Shown: one piece after another, positions 1 through 7,238 of the stretch
Layout: each line of letters opens with the position of its first letter
Numbering within the stretch: position 1 is the first letter of the stretch
Notes under the pieces: model-generated
The model's input: only the letters and a program-made list of their open reading frames with translations
Told to the model about the DNA's origin: nothing
Databases searched by the model: none
Program-made: the position numbers and the translations under genes
NCBI RefSeq assembly: GCF_000196735.1
Contig: NC_014551.1
Coordinates: 487,501-551,500, forward strand
DNA: 64,000 bases
Source: Bacillus amyloliquefaciens DSM 7 = ATCC 23350
Lineage (GTDB): Bacteria; Bacillota; Bacilli; Bacillales; Bacillaceae
Direction of reading: 5' to 3'

Positions 1-669
1 GCAGCGCTGCTTCAATATGTAGCCGGGTTATCCAAAACCGTTGCCGGCAACATCGTCAAAAAAAGGGAAGAACTCGGCAAATTCACAAATCGCAAAGAGC
101 TGAAAGAAATCCCGCGCCTCGGTGCAAAAACATATGAACAATGCATCGGCTTTTTGAGAGTGCCCGAAGGACAGGAACCGCTCGACCGCACCGGGATACA
201 CCCGGAAAGCTATAAAGAGACAAAGGCGCTGCTCAAAAAACTTCATCTCACAGCAGATCAGATCGGAAGCGCAGACGTAAAAGAGAAAATCAGCGCACTT
301 CCGCTGTCTGAAACGGCAGAAGAGCTAGGAATAGGGGACATTACGCTTGCGGATATTTGCGGGCAGCTGACAAGGCCGGAGCGCGATCCTCGTGACGAAG
401 TGCCGAAACCTTTGCTGAAAAAAGACGTTCTGCAGCTTGAGGATTTAAAGGAAGGAATGGAATTGCAGGGCACCGTCCGCAACGTCGTAGACTTCGGCGC
501 TTTCGTCGATATCGGCGTCAAGCAAGACGGGCTTGTGCACATCTCAAAACTGAGCAATCAATTCGTCAAACATCCTCTTGACGTCGTATCGGTCGGAGAC
601 ATCGTCACCGTATGGGTCGAAGGGGTGGACGTGCAAAAAGGCAGAGTGTCGCTGTCTATGGTAAAATAA
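1..669 (+). CDS. tex: Tex-family RNA-binding transcription accessory protein, C-terminal part
   Basis: The gene enters from the left edge: the frame is open from base 1 to the TAA at 667-669, so only about 222 C-terminal residues are present. The first part carries the helix-hairpin-helix region (AGLSKTVAGNIV, then IPRLGAKTYEQC), followed by a linker and an S1 RNA-binding domain near the end (GMELQGTVRNVVDFGAFVDIG ... HISKLS ... GRVSLSM). This matches B. subtilis YdcI/Tex, a conserved nucleic-acid-binding cytoplasmic protein linked to transcription. It is followed at once by a terminator and faces cmpA convergently. The identity is clear; the N-terminal YqgF-like domain lies outside the window. 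Confidence 0.93.
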   Translation, partial: AALLQYVAGLSKTVAGNIVKKREELGKFTNRKELKEIPRLGAKTYEQCIGFLRVPEGQEPLDRTGIHPESYKETKALLKKLHLTADQIGSADVKEKISALPLSETAEELGIGDITLADICGQLTRPERDPRDEVPKPLLKKDVLQLEDLKEGMELQGTVRNVVDFGAFVDIGVKQDGLVHISKLSNQFVKHPLDVVSVGDIVTVWVEGVDVQKGRVSLSMVK

Positions 670-671
670 AA

Positions 672-697
672 GCACTGCTTACGAGCAGTGTTTTTTT
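672..697 (+). terminator. Rho-independent terminator of tex
   Basis: A 7-bp stem CACTGCT/AGCAGTG with a 4-base loop is followed by seven T. The stem also encodes the last residues of the convergent cmpA gene, whose stop codon falls in the loop. Confidence 0.85.
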
Positions 698-792
698 CTG
701 TAGAAGTACCAGCACTGGTTCAGCAGTTTGATTTGGTAATTGTCCTTTTCTAAAAACGCTTTTTGCATTTGTTTCATCAGCCAATTCGGCAT
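679..792 (-). CDS. cmpA: Cortex morphogenetic protein CmpA (37 aa)
   Basis: A 37-codon frame reads MPNWLMKQMQKAF... and ends ...YFYRKKHCS. This agrees with my memory of B. subtilis CmpA, which lies in the same place between ydcI and ydcK. CmpA is a sporulation protein of the mother cell: it acts with ClpXP to degrade SpoIVA in cells with faulty coats and so links coat assembly to cortex formation. The start is fixed by a strong ribosome site (GAGGAGG) about 7 bases before the ATG. The 3' end overlaps the tex terminator, so the two genes share that sequence in opposite directions. Confidence 0.93.
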   Translation of the reverse strand: MPNWLMKQMQKAFLEKDNYQIKLLNQCWYFYRKKHCS

Positions 793-891
793 GGCTCATT
801 CCTCCTCAGCTTTTAGTTAGAGGGCGGTTTTAACACATTGTATGCGAACGGTGAATTGTCCCGTTCAATGTTTTTAAAGCGGGGTGCACTT

Positions 892-1341
892 ATGGATAAC
901 GAACAACTTCAAAAGCTGACGGAAGACATCTCTGCACAAGATTTCGGAAAGCCGTTCCGCCACCGGGCCTTTTTCAATGACCGGCTGAAAACGACAGGAG
1001 GCCGGTACATGCTGTCTTCCCATAACATCGAATTAAACCGCAAATATCTGCTCGAACACGGCCAGAGTGAGCTCGAAGGCATCATTAAACACGAGCTGTG
1101 CCATTATCACCTTCATCTTGAAGGAAAAGGGTACAAGCACAGAGACAAAGACTTCAGAGAGCTGCTTCAGAAAGTCGGCGCGCCGAGATTCTGCACGCCG
1201 CTGCAAACAAAAAAGACAGAAAAGAAAACATATATGTATAGATGCACGGCTTGCGGCCAACAGTATATAAAGAAACGGGCAATGAATCCGGAAAGATATG
1301 CCTGCGGAAAGTGCAGAGGAAAAATCAAAAGAATTTTTTAA
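892..1341 (+). CDS. ydcK: SprT-like zinc metallopeptidase-family protein YdcK
   Basis: The 149-residue protein begins MDNEQLQKLTEDIS as B. subtilis YdcK does; an upstream in-frame ATG at 838 lacks a ribosome site and was not used. It has the SprT signature: a zinc-binding HELCH motif near residue 65 and a C-terminal zinc ribbon (CTACGQQ ... YACGKC). SprT/Spartan-like proteins are thought to act as metalloproteases on DNA-bound proteins; the bacterial substrate is not established. It precedes the tRNA cluster, as in B. subtilis. Confidence 0.9.
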   Translation: MDNEQLQKLTEDISAQDFGKPFRHRAFFNDRLKTTGGRYMLSSHNIELNRKYLLEHGQSELEGIIKHELCHYHLHLEGKGYKHRDKDFRELLQKVGAPRFCTPLQTKKTEKKTYMYRCTACGQQYIKKRAMNPERYACGKCRGKIKRIF

Positions 1342-1430
1342 AAAGGCTTGACTCATTTCGGTGATCTATGTTAAATTATAAAAGTCGTTGAGAGACAGCG
1401 ATACTTTCTCAAAAAAATAAATGTTGCTTC

Positions 1431-1459
1431 TTGACACAATATGTCGCATCATTTATAAT
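1431..1459 (+). promoter_or_regulatory. Sigma-A promoter of the tRNA operon
   Basis: Perfect -35 TTGACA (1431-1436) and -10 TATAAT (1454-1459) with a 17-bp spacer, 17 bases before the first tRNA. No other comparably strong promoter was seen before the cluster, so the seven tRNAs are probably one transcript. Confidence 0.9.
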
Positions 1460-1476
1460 GAAGAAAGTCTGATCAT

Positions 1477-1551
1477 TCCACAGTAGCTCAGTGGTAGAGC
1501 TATCGGCTGTTAACCGATCGGTCGCAGGTTCGAATCCTGCCTGTGGAGCCA
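1477..1551 (+). tRNA. trnS-Asn: tRNA-Asn (GTT)
   Basis: Acceptor TCCACAG pairs with CTGTGGA; anticodon loop CTGTTAA; the T-arm GGTTCGAATCC is normal and CCA is encoded. It is first in the cluster. Confidence 0.97.
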
Positions 1552-1555
1552 TTAT

Positions 1556-1646
1556 GGAGAAGTACTCAAGTGGCTGAAGAGGCGCCCCTGCTAAGGGTGT
1601 AGGTCGCGTAAGCGGCGCGAGGGTTCAAATCCCTCCTTCTCCGCCA
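1556..1646 (+). tRNA. trnS-Ser: tRNA-Ser (GCT)
   Basis: Acceptor GGAGAAG pairs with CTTCTCC; there is a long variable arm typical of class II tRNA; anticodon GCT in loop CTGCTAA; CCA is encoded. Confidence 0.97.
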
Positions 1647-1665
1647 GATAAGTTCTCAACCAGAC

Positions 1666-1740
1666 GGCCCGTTGGTCAAGCGGTTAAGACACCGCCCTTT
1701 CACGGCGGTAACACGGGTTCGAATCCCGTACGGGTCACCA
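1666..1740 (+). tRNA. trnS-Glu: tRNA-Glu (TTC)
   Basis: Acceptor GGCCCGT pairs with ACGGGTC; anticodon loop CTTTCAC; CCA is encoded at 1738-1740. Confidence 0.97.
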
Positions 1741-1751
1741 TTTACCTTCGT

Positions 1752-1826
1752 TGGGCTATAGCCAAGCGGTAAGGCAACGGACTTTGACTCCGTCATGCGT
1801 TGGTTCGAATCCAGCTAGCCCAGCCA
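1752..1826 (+). tRNA. trnS-Gln: tRNA-Gln (TTG)
   Basis: Acceptor TGGGCTA pairs with TAGCCCA; anticodon TTG in loop CTTTGAC; CCA is encoded. Confidence 0.97.
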
Positions 1827-1859
1827 TTTTATTTTAAAATTTTTAATCACTTTTAGAGC

Positions 1860-1935
1860 GAGCCATTAGCTCAGTTGGTAGAGCATCTGACTTTTAATCA
1901 GAGGGTCGAAGGTTCGAGTCCTTCATGGCTCACCA
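1860..1935 (+). tRNA. trnS-Lys: tRNA-Lys (TTT)
   Basis: Acceptor GAGCCAT pairs with ATGGCTC; anticodon loop CTTTTAA; CCA is encoded. Confidence 0.97.
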
Positions 1936-1943
1936 CTTGTCAC

Positions 1944-2025
1944 GCGGGTGTGGCGGAATTGGCAGACGCGCTAGACTTAGGATCTAGTGTCTTACGACGT
2001 GGGGGTTCGAGTCCCTTCACCCGCA
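1944..2025 (+). tRNA. trnS-Leu1: tRNA-Leu (TAG)
   Basis: Acceptor GCGGGTG pairs with CACCCGC; anticodon stem CTAGA/TCTAG with loop CTTAGGA gives TAG; a class II variable arm is present. CCA is not encoded and must be added after transcription. Confidence 0.96.
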
Positions 2026-2094
2026 CTTTATTTTCAAAGTGCTGATCATGATTCACTAGCTTACATGCTTAGTGGAAAGACAGCTTCATAGCAC

Positions 2095-2178
<84 letters not shown>

Positions 2179-2187
2179 TCTCAATGA

Positions 2188-2219
2188 TGCCAAGGGTTTT
2201 AAACATTTGGTATTTTTTT
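2188..2219 (+). terminator. Terminator of the tRNA operon
   Basis: Imperfect stem GCCAAGGGTTT/AAACATTTGGT followed by seven T. A sequence of the same design follows the tRNA-Leu scar at 11352-11384. Confidence 0.75.
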
Positions 2220-2294
2220 GTGTTTATGATTGTGACCAAATGTGTCCATTAACTTGAAGTGAAGCGTTTCTGTACTGTAAGTCTGTAATCTAAT

Positions 2295-2537
2295 GGGTAC
2301 TTCCCGGTATCTCCATTCATCCTTCTGCTGAATGCATGAGGTGATTCATAACGTAATAAAGAAGTATAAGACCTCTTTAAGTGAAAGAGGAAGGGACCTG
2401 TTGATGCCAAAAGAGATAAAACCTTAATTCGTGTATATGATGGTGGGAAATATATTCAGTTTGCTTTTTATAATGATGCTTCACTCAATTATTCCTCGAA
2501 AAAAGTTTCTAAATATAGTTGGACTGATATATTATGA
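2295..2537 (+). pseudogene. Decayed small lipoprotein gene (YddJ-like, cystatin-fold type)
   Basis: The 3' part (2385-2537) translates in one frame to a tail containing RDKTLIRVYDGGKYIQFAF and ending TDIL-stop. The 5' part (about 2315-2355) matches at DNA level the signal-peptide and lipobox region of the relic at 6162 (shared run ATCCTTCTGCTGA), but the two parts are out of frame and no start codon or ribosome site joins them. From memory the YDGGKY tail is typical of cystatin-like-fold lipoproteins (DUF4467), the family of the ICEBs1 exclusion protein YddJ. Its place right after the tRNA target fits a relic of an integrated element. Family assignment is moderate; loss of function is clear. 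Confidence 0.6.
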
Positions 2538-2617
2538 TAGCCTACATATGTGATAACAATAGCAGCCTTAGTAGGTGTAACAGAACGTAAAAGTTAGTAT
2601 TTGAGTAGGGGGAAATT

Positions 2618-3055
2618 ATGCTATCACTTAATAGAGCTTTAAAACTACGTGATTTAGAAATTTTTCGTGTGCTGAAAGATAGTAACATTTTATCTTACGT
2701 AATAATTGAAGATACTCGAAAGCCATTTACAGAAGAAGACAAAAAATTAGAACCACTATGTTATATGGACGAAGAAGATATTAATGCGATTTTAAATGTT
2801 TTTAAGATTTCAATTGTTAATGATGAAAAATTATATGAAGCTGATTCAACTTTTATAAGATCCTACTTTTCCGAATTTGTTAATAATACAAATTTAACGA
2901 ATGTTATTATCAAAGAATATGTTCAAGAGGATTTATATGATTACGATGATGAAGATGATATCATTTTCTTTAATAGAATTTTACGTAGTATAGGATCAGA
3001 TTATGTTATTAAAGAATTTGACGATATAAATTGGATTTATTTATCTCAAGATTGA
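2618..3055 (+). CDS. Uncharacterised acidic cytoplasmic protein
   Basis: A 145-residue protein begins MLSLNRALKLRDLEIF behind a clear ribosome site (GTAGGGGGAAATT). It is strongly acidic, with a DYDDEDD run near residue 107, has no signal peptide or membrane segment, and is far more AT-rich than the flanking backbone, which suggests acquired DNA. I do not recognise the family. Small, acidic, AT-rich solitary genes inside islands are often immunity proteins of contact-dependent toxins, but no toxin gene is next to it, so that is only a hypothesis. Confidence 0.7.
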   Translation: MLSLNRALKLRDLEIFRVLKDSNILSYVIIEDTRKPFTEEDKKLEPLCYMDEEDINAILNVFKISIVNDEKLYEADSTFIRSYFSEFVNNTNLTNVIIKEYVQEDLYDYDDEDDIIFFNRILRSIGSDYVIKEFDDINWIYLSQD

Positions 3056-3155
3056 TTTCTTATATAGGTACAGCATTAATTTTACAAATTCAATCATCGA
3101 AAAACGAAAAAACAAAATATGACTTGTGAATTAAAGGCTGTCTTAAAGGCACAAA

Positions 3156-3193
3156 AAAAGCTCAAACTAATTAATTTAGTCAGAGCTTTTTTT
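3156..3193. terminator. Bidirectional terminator
   Basis: Stem AAGCTC...GAGCTT with an inner ACTAA/TTAGT pairing, A-rich on the left and T-rich on the right. It separates the acidic-protein gene from the convergent Rrf2 gene, whose last codons lie inside it. Confidence 0.7.
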
Positions 3194-3679
3194 TATGAAG
3201 TATTCCCGAGTATCTGTCCTTGTTTTTTTAGGCAATACTACGTCCAGTTCCTTGTTTAACCATGCGAGCGTTTTATTACGAAGATACTTACGCATCTGTT
3301 CTTCTGCTTCAAGCATTACCAAGTTAATTGTACAAGAAGAATTGCTGGATTCACAGGAGTTGCATTTGTCTCGATAAAGCAGGCCATTGCTTACAATATT
3401 TTTACATTGAAAAATGGGTTTTGGTCCTTCAACAGCCTCTATTACATCCCAAAATGAAATATCTTCCGGGGATTTTGCTAACCTATATCCTCCCTTTACA
3501 CCTGGGACAGAATTTACAATACCAGCTTTAGATAATTTACCGAAAACTTTTGAAAGAAATGATTCTGAAAGTCCTTGGAACTCTGCAAGGTCCCGAATCC
3601 CGACACTTTTCTTGGAGGGAACATCTATTAAATAAACCAGGCAATGTAAAGCATATTCAACCCCAGCACTATACTGCAT
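3176..3679 (-). CDS. Rrf2-family transcriptional repressor
   Basis: A 167-residue protein with an N-terminal winged helix (GVEYALHCLVYL, then GLSESFLSKVFGKLSKAGIV and GVKGGYRLAKSPEDISFWDVIEAVEG), the Rrf2/IscR/NsrR pattern. Cysteines follow in the effector region (FQCKNI, DKCNSCESSNSSC), so it may sense redox, metal or electrophile signals as other Rrf2 proteins do. It is transcribed away from a flavin oxidoreductase gene; the shared 200-bp gap holds a promoter with a 14-bp-arm palindrome. By position it most likely controls that oxidoreductase. The start has an AGGTGAG ribosome site. Confidence 0.85.
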   Translation of the reverse strand: MQYSAGVEYALHCLVYLIDVPSKKSVGIRDLAEFQGLSESFLSKVFGKLSKAGIVNSVPGVKGGYRLAKSPEDISFWDVIEAVEGPKPIFQCKNIVSNGLLYRDKCNSCESSNSSCTINLVMLEAEEQMRKYLRNKTLAWLNKELDVVLPKKTRTDTREYFIKKSSD

Positions 3680-3786
3680 AGAAACTCACCTGCTTTTGTT
3701 TTTGTGGGTAACCACATTGTATCTTAGGAGTATTTTTGGTGATAGTCAATCATAAAACCCTTCTTTAGATATATTATTTGTTTCAT

Positions 3787-3853
3787 TTGACAAAATAAAA
3801 TGCAGGGTTTATATTAAAGACTAATTTAATCGACGATTGAATTAGTCTTTAAT
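3787..3853 (+). promoter_or_regulatory. Promoter and palindromic operator of the azoreductase-like gene
   Basis: A -35 TTGACA at 3787-3792 and -10 TATATT at 3810-3815 are spaced by 17 bp. A perfect palindrome follows with 14-base arms (ATTAAAGACTAATT, 3813-3826, and its complement, 3840-3853) around a 13-base centre. It overlaps the -10 and the transcript start, so a bound repressor would block initiation. The divergent Rrf2 protein is the obvious candidate binder. Confidence 0.8.
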
Positions 3854-3877
3854 AGAAGATGAAAGGGGGAATTTCAA

Positions 3878-4528
3878 ATGAGCAAAACACTTATCATTAA
3901 CGCACATCCGAAAGTAGATGATGCATCATCATACAGTTTGCAGGTAATGAACCGCTTTTTGGAAACTTACAAAGAATTAATTCCAAAGAGTGAAGAGCTT
4001 GAGCAGATTAACTTGTATAGTGATGAAGTGCCTATGATTGATAAAACAGTTTTAAGCGCATGGGAAAAGGCAGGAAAAGGCGATGAACTGACTAGCGATG
4101 AACAAAAAGTAACGGAGCGTATGACAGAAGTATTGAAACAATTTAAAAGTGCAAAAACGTATGTCATCGTTTTGCCATTGCATAATTTCAATATTCCATC
4201 AAAATTAAAAGACTACATGGACAATATCATGATCGCACGTGAAACATTTAAATATACTGACACTGGGTCAGTGGGTCTGCTTAATGATGGACGAAGAATG
4301 CTTGTCATACAAGCTAGCGAATCAATTTATACAAATGATGATTGGTATGAAGAAGTTGAATACTCTAATAAATATTTGAAATCAATGTTCAATTTCCTCG
4401 GTATTGAGGATTATCAAATTATACGAGTGCAAGGAACAGCTTTACTAAGTCTGGAGGATGTTTTACAAAAAGCAAAGAAAGAAGTTGAAGAAGCTGCTTC
4501 AAGATTAGCAGGGAAAAGGAAAGCCTGA
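3878..4528 (+). CDS. FMN-dependent NADH:quinone oxidoreductase / azoreductase family protein
   Basis: A 216-residue flavodoxin-fold protein starting MSKTLIINAHPK, with the family motifs IVLPLHNFNIPSKLKDYMDNI and TFKYTDTGSVGLL. AzoR-type enzymes use NADH and FMN for two-electron reduction of quinones and azo compounds, protecting cells from electrophiles. The ribosome site AAAGGGGG is strong. It stands alone, divergent from the Rrf2 regulator. AT content is higher than in the backbone genes. The natural substrate cannot be told from the sequence. Confidence 0.88.
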   Translation: MSKTLIINAHPKVDDASSYSLQVMNRFLETYKELIPKSEELEQINLYSDEVPMIDKTVLSAWEKAGKGDELTSDEQKVTERMTEVLKQFKSAKTYVIVLPLHNFNIPSKLKDYMDNIMIARETFKYTDTGSVGLLNDGRRMLVIQASESIYTNDDWYEEVEYSNKYLKSMFNFLGIEDYQIIRVQGTALLSLEDVLQKAKKEVEEAASRLAGKRKA

Positions 4529-4540
4529 AGATCATTGTTG

Positions 4541-4616
4541 GTTAGAACAGCTGAAGCTAAAGTACAATCAATTATATGATGGTGGGAAGTCTCTTCAACT
4601 TGCGTTTTGCGCCTAA
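4541..4616 (+). pseudogene. C-terminal relic of the same lipoprotein family
   Basis: A short frame ends KYNQLYDGGKSLQLAFCA-stop, matching the YDGGKYIQFAF tail at 2385-2537; the DNA core TATATGATGGTGGGAA is shared. No start, signal peptide or ribosome site remains. It lies just after the azoreductase gene. Confidence 0.45.
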
Positions 4617-4667
4617 TTATACTGGTATCTATTCTTGTCTTGGCGGATTAGATTGGTAAGGATATTT

Positions 4668-4696
4668 GAGCAGACATAAAAGTCTGCTCTTTTTTG
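4668..4696 (+). terminator. Rho-independent terminator
   Basis: Perfect 8-bp stem GAGCAGAC/GTCTGCTC, a 6-base loop and a T tract. It probably ends the azoreductase transcript. The next 160 bp hold no convincing gene. Confidence 0.85.
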
Positions 4697-4864
4697 TGCT
4701 TAAAAATCTGTCAAGAAACAAAAATTCGTAGACAGAGCAGATTCGTCTATTATACGGTAGCTAAAAGAGATTTCTCACTGCTTGTTATCCCTTTTGATTT
4801 AACGCTATTGGAACCTCTAAAAAAACCATACCAAAACACCCCACCAATGAAACGTAATATTAAT

Positions 4865-4893
4865 TTGCAGTTATTTCCGTTTCGTGCTATGAT
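4865..4893 (+). promoter_or_regulatory. cspC promoter
   Basis: TTGCAG (4865-4870), a 17-bp spacer and TATGAT (4888-4893). Transcription from here would give a leader of about 110 bases before cspC, the long untranslated leader usual for cold-shock genes. Confidence 0.7.
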
Positions 4894-4999
4894 AAAGGGG
4901 AATTATTTTTGTTCGTGTAAAGGATAGTATGAATATCGACTTTTCGTCTTGATGATACTTTGGGCAAGGATAGTAATACAATGTGTGGTATCACACTAG

Positions 5000-5212
<213 letters not shown>

Positions 5213-5230
5213 TCTTCAATCGTTTATACA

Positions 5231-5260
5231 AACAGGCTCTTTATATAGGGCCTGTTTTTT
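5231..5260 (+). terminator. cspC terminator
   Basis: Stem AACAGGC/GCCTGTT (with an extra G) followed by seven T, shortly after the cspC stop. Confidence 0.85.
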
Positions 5261-5281
5261 TATATTCTCTGTATAATACTT

Positions 5282-5360
5282 AATAAAAAACCCTACTCAA
5301 CGTTCGAGTAGGGGGAGATGGTACAAGGTAATAGAAAAAGGTTTAAAACTTCAAAGGTTT
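5282..5360 (-). ncRNA. Candidate small RNA on the minus strand
   Basis: Read on the minus strand, an 8-bp stem CCCTACTC/GAGTAGGG (one base changed in the loop) is followed by six T, a complete terminator with no gene in front of it. A -10-like TATACT lies at 5372-5367. The RNA between them would be about 75 bases, unstructured, with a CU-rich CATCTCCCCCT stretch just before the terminator. That is the layout of Bacillus sRNAs that pair with ribosome sites. No -35 of quality was found, so this is tentative. Confidence 0.3.
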
Positions 5361-5414
5361 GTTTACAGTATAACATACTGGATTGACAATATGCGGAATG
5401 TATATAAATTATTT

Positions 5415-5524
5415 GTTTTTCTGTTCTCAATATAACTGCATGTTATTCTTTCTTCTTTCACTAAAATTGCTCGTTAATTTAAGCACAAGGATTAGGCTGA
5501 CGAAAACTTTCGTCAGCCTTTTTA
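5415..5524 (+). ncRNA. Candidate small RNA ending in a strong terminator
   Basis: A terminator with stem GGCTGACGAAA/TTTCGTCAGCC and a T tract (5494-5524) has no convincing gene before it. A TTGACA at 5383-5388 with a weak TAAATT 16 bp downstream could start a transcript of about 110 bases. The open frame across it lacks a ribosome site. It could alternatively be a leftover terminator of a lost gene. Confidence 0.28.
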
Positions 5525-5746
5525 TATTAAGGAAGAAATTAAAATTCTCAAAGTTAGAGCGTGTTTTGTTTTGACTCACCATTTTTTTCACCATAATTCA
5601 TACAAACATATAGAAATGACGTGAAGTGGGTGAATAACCCATCACTTTTTGTTTCTTTATAAAAGGGGAGGGAATACTCCAAGATAATAAAGAGAAAACA
5701 AAAAAGAGCCCGCAGGCCCTCAGAAAACATGAGTAAAATAATTCAC

Positions 5747-5875
5747 TTAATAAAATCTGCGTCCTCTTCCAACGAATCCAAACCGTCTTCTTCTTTCGAA
5801 TGCAAGAGGTGAAAATCCCCTTCTAAAACCGCCACGAAAAAATCGGTTTCTTGCATATAATCCAAATAAAGGCAT
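5747..5875 (-). CDS. Small basic Arg/Gly/Phe-rich protein (42 aa)
   Basis: The start is at an internal ATG because a near-perfect ribosome site (AAAGGAGG) sits 7 bases before it; the product is MPLFGLYARNRFF... ending RGRRFY. It is very basic, rich in Arg, Gly and Phe, and has no signal peptide. I do not recognise it. Composition resembles small coat-associated proteins of Bacillus spores. A CATAACTTA box about 35 bases upstream matches the -10 of mother-cell sigma factors (CATANNNTA), but no matching -35 was seen. Confidence 0.6.
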   Translation of the reverse strand: MPLFGLYARNRFFRGGFRRGFSPLAFERRRRFGFVGRGRRFY

Positions 5876-6161
5876 GGGCTTTCCTCCTTTCAGGTCATAA
5901 GTTATGAGACGCGGATCTGCTCCGCAGGCGTTCAACAAGCTACAATAATTAGCAGAACAAATATGAAATGACTAAGGCTTTGCGAAAATTAAATAGATCT
6001 TGTTTACAATCTATTCATCATAACCTCTTCAGAGTCACCTCCTGTTTGGAGTAATTAATCATAGAATATTTTATGTGTAGATAAACAAAATAGATTGGGC
6101 GAACTTTAGTTATTATAAAATTCCACGTTATAGCAATCTGGCTGAATGTGGCACCACACAT

Positions 6162-6335
6162 ATGAAGAACCTTTTTATTTTCCCTGGTGTATCCGCCATC
6201 CTTCTGCTGACTGCGTGTGGCGGAAGTAAGTATGACAATTCGATTGATGAAGTGATAAAGCAGTAGAAGAAAGCCAGAAAAGAAATGGGGGCAGATTCAG
6301 ATGAGGATAAGAAGGATAATGCTGAATTTGGGTAG
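6162..6335 (+). pseudogene. Lipoprotein relic with intact lipobox and premature stop
   Basis: The ATG at 6162 opens a signal peptide (MKNLFIF...) ending in the lipobox LLTACGG, then SKYDNSIDEVIKQ and a TAG at 6264. The same frame goes on (KKARKEMGADSDEDKKDNAEFG) to a second TAG at 6333. The start resembles N-termini of cystatin-like-fold lipoproteins (AIDEVI type), and the DNA matches the 5' half of the relic at 2295. The 3' half with the YDGGK tail is missing. No good ribosome site is seen. Confidence 0.6.
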
Positions 6336-6385
6336 AATAACTCTTGGTGACAGATTGGTACACATTTTTAAGGAGGAGGACAACT

Positions 6386-7066
6386 ATGATTGGAATACTG
6401 GCAGGAATGGGACCAAAATCTACCGGGCCATTTGTAGATAAAGTAGTAGACGAGTGCCAAAAAATATATGGAGCAATAAATGACATTGATTTTCCTCATA
6501 TGATGATTTATTCTTGTCCGACTCCTTTTTACGTGAATAAACCTCTCAATCATACGGACATGGAAAAGGCAATTATTGAGGGTGCTGTAAAGCTTGAAAA
6601 AACGGGTGTTGATTTTATCGCCATCCCATGTAATACCGCTCATATCTATTTTAATCAATTAAAAAAATCGATTTCAGTCCCTTTATTAAACATGGTTGAT
6701 GAAACCATAAAAAAAATACCAAAGGACTCAAAAAAAATAGCCCTTTTAGCCACCTCTCCAACGGTTCAATCTGGAATATTTCAAGAAGCCTTAATCAGAG
6801 AAAATTATGATTTTTTACATCAAGATAGTTGGCAAACCTGTGTCGATCAAATAATAGAAAAGATTAAACAAGGTCAAATCAATGAGTCTATTACATTATT
6901 TGATGAATTACACCGTGAATTAGCAGAAAAGGTTGATACGGCTATCATTGCATGTACAGATTTAAATGTTGTCACAGATAAAAAAAGCAGCGATATTCCC
7001 TTTGTGGATTCATCAGCTTGTCTCGCTCAAGCCATTGTCAATAAGTATGTATCATTAACAGAATAA
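6386..7066 (+). CDS. racX: Aspartate/glutamate racemase-family amino-acid racemase (RacX-like)
   Basis: A 226-residue protein beginning MIGILAGMGPKSTGPF, with both catalytic cysteines of the PLP-independent Asp/Glu racemase family (PCNTAH near residue 82 and ACTDLN near residue 191). It closely resembles B. subtilis RacX, which racemises several L-amino acids and supplies D-amino acids in stationary phase. The start at 6386 is fixed by AAGGAGGAGG. In B. subtilis racX follows pbpE in one operon; here pbpE lies about 49 kb away and racX stands alone. AT-rich like the surrounding accessory DNA. Confidence 0.85.
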   Translation: MIGILAGMGPKSTGPFVDKVVDECQKIYGAINDIDFPHMMIYSCPTPFYVNKPLNHTDMEKAIIEGAVKLEKTGVDFIAIPCNTAHIYFNQLKKSISVPLLNMVDETIKKIPKDSKKIALLATSPTVQSGIFQEALIRENYDFLHQDSWQTCVDQIIEKIKQGQINESITLFDELHRELAEKVDTAIIACTDLNVVTDKKSSDIPFVDSSACLAQAIVNKYVSLTE

Positions 7067-7238
7067 CTCTTTGAATAGTTGAGTGGACTTTGTGTCTGCT
7101 CTTTTTTATGGGGAATTCATCTAAACAGTAATTCGTCTGATTTATCAGCAAATTCAGGGCGCTTTTTTTCCGTTAAAGCGCCCGACTTCGGCAGAAACAT
7201 TATCCCCAAATTACTTCTTTGAATTTAACTTCCTCGCA
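7067..7238. other. Intergenic hairpin between racX and the DUF2812 gene
   Basis: A 9-bp perfect stem GGGCGCTTT/AAAGCGCCC spans 7159-7185. Neither strand has a T tract after it, so it is not a standard terminator; it may act as a transcript-end or processing structure between two convergent genes. Confidence 0.4.

Noticed and set aside
1356..1430. Possible CRISPR or repeat array near the tRNA genes
   Set aside because: The repeated look is only the shared D- and T-arm sequences of tRNAs; no spaced identical repeats occur here or elsewhere in the window.
4694..4927. 77-codon open frame before cspC
   Set aside because: No ribosome site, starts in the T tract of a terminator and runs over the cspC promoter; no domain-like pattern.
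5383..5574. 63-codon open frame
   Set aside because: No ribosome site and a hydrophobic low-complexity product; it crosses a strong terminator at 5494-5524.
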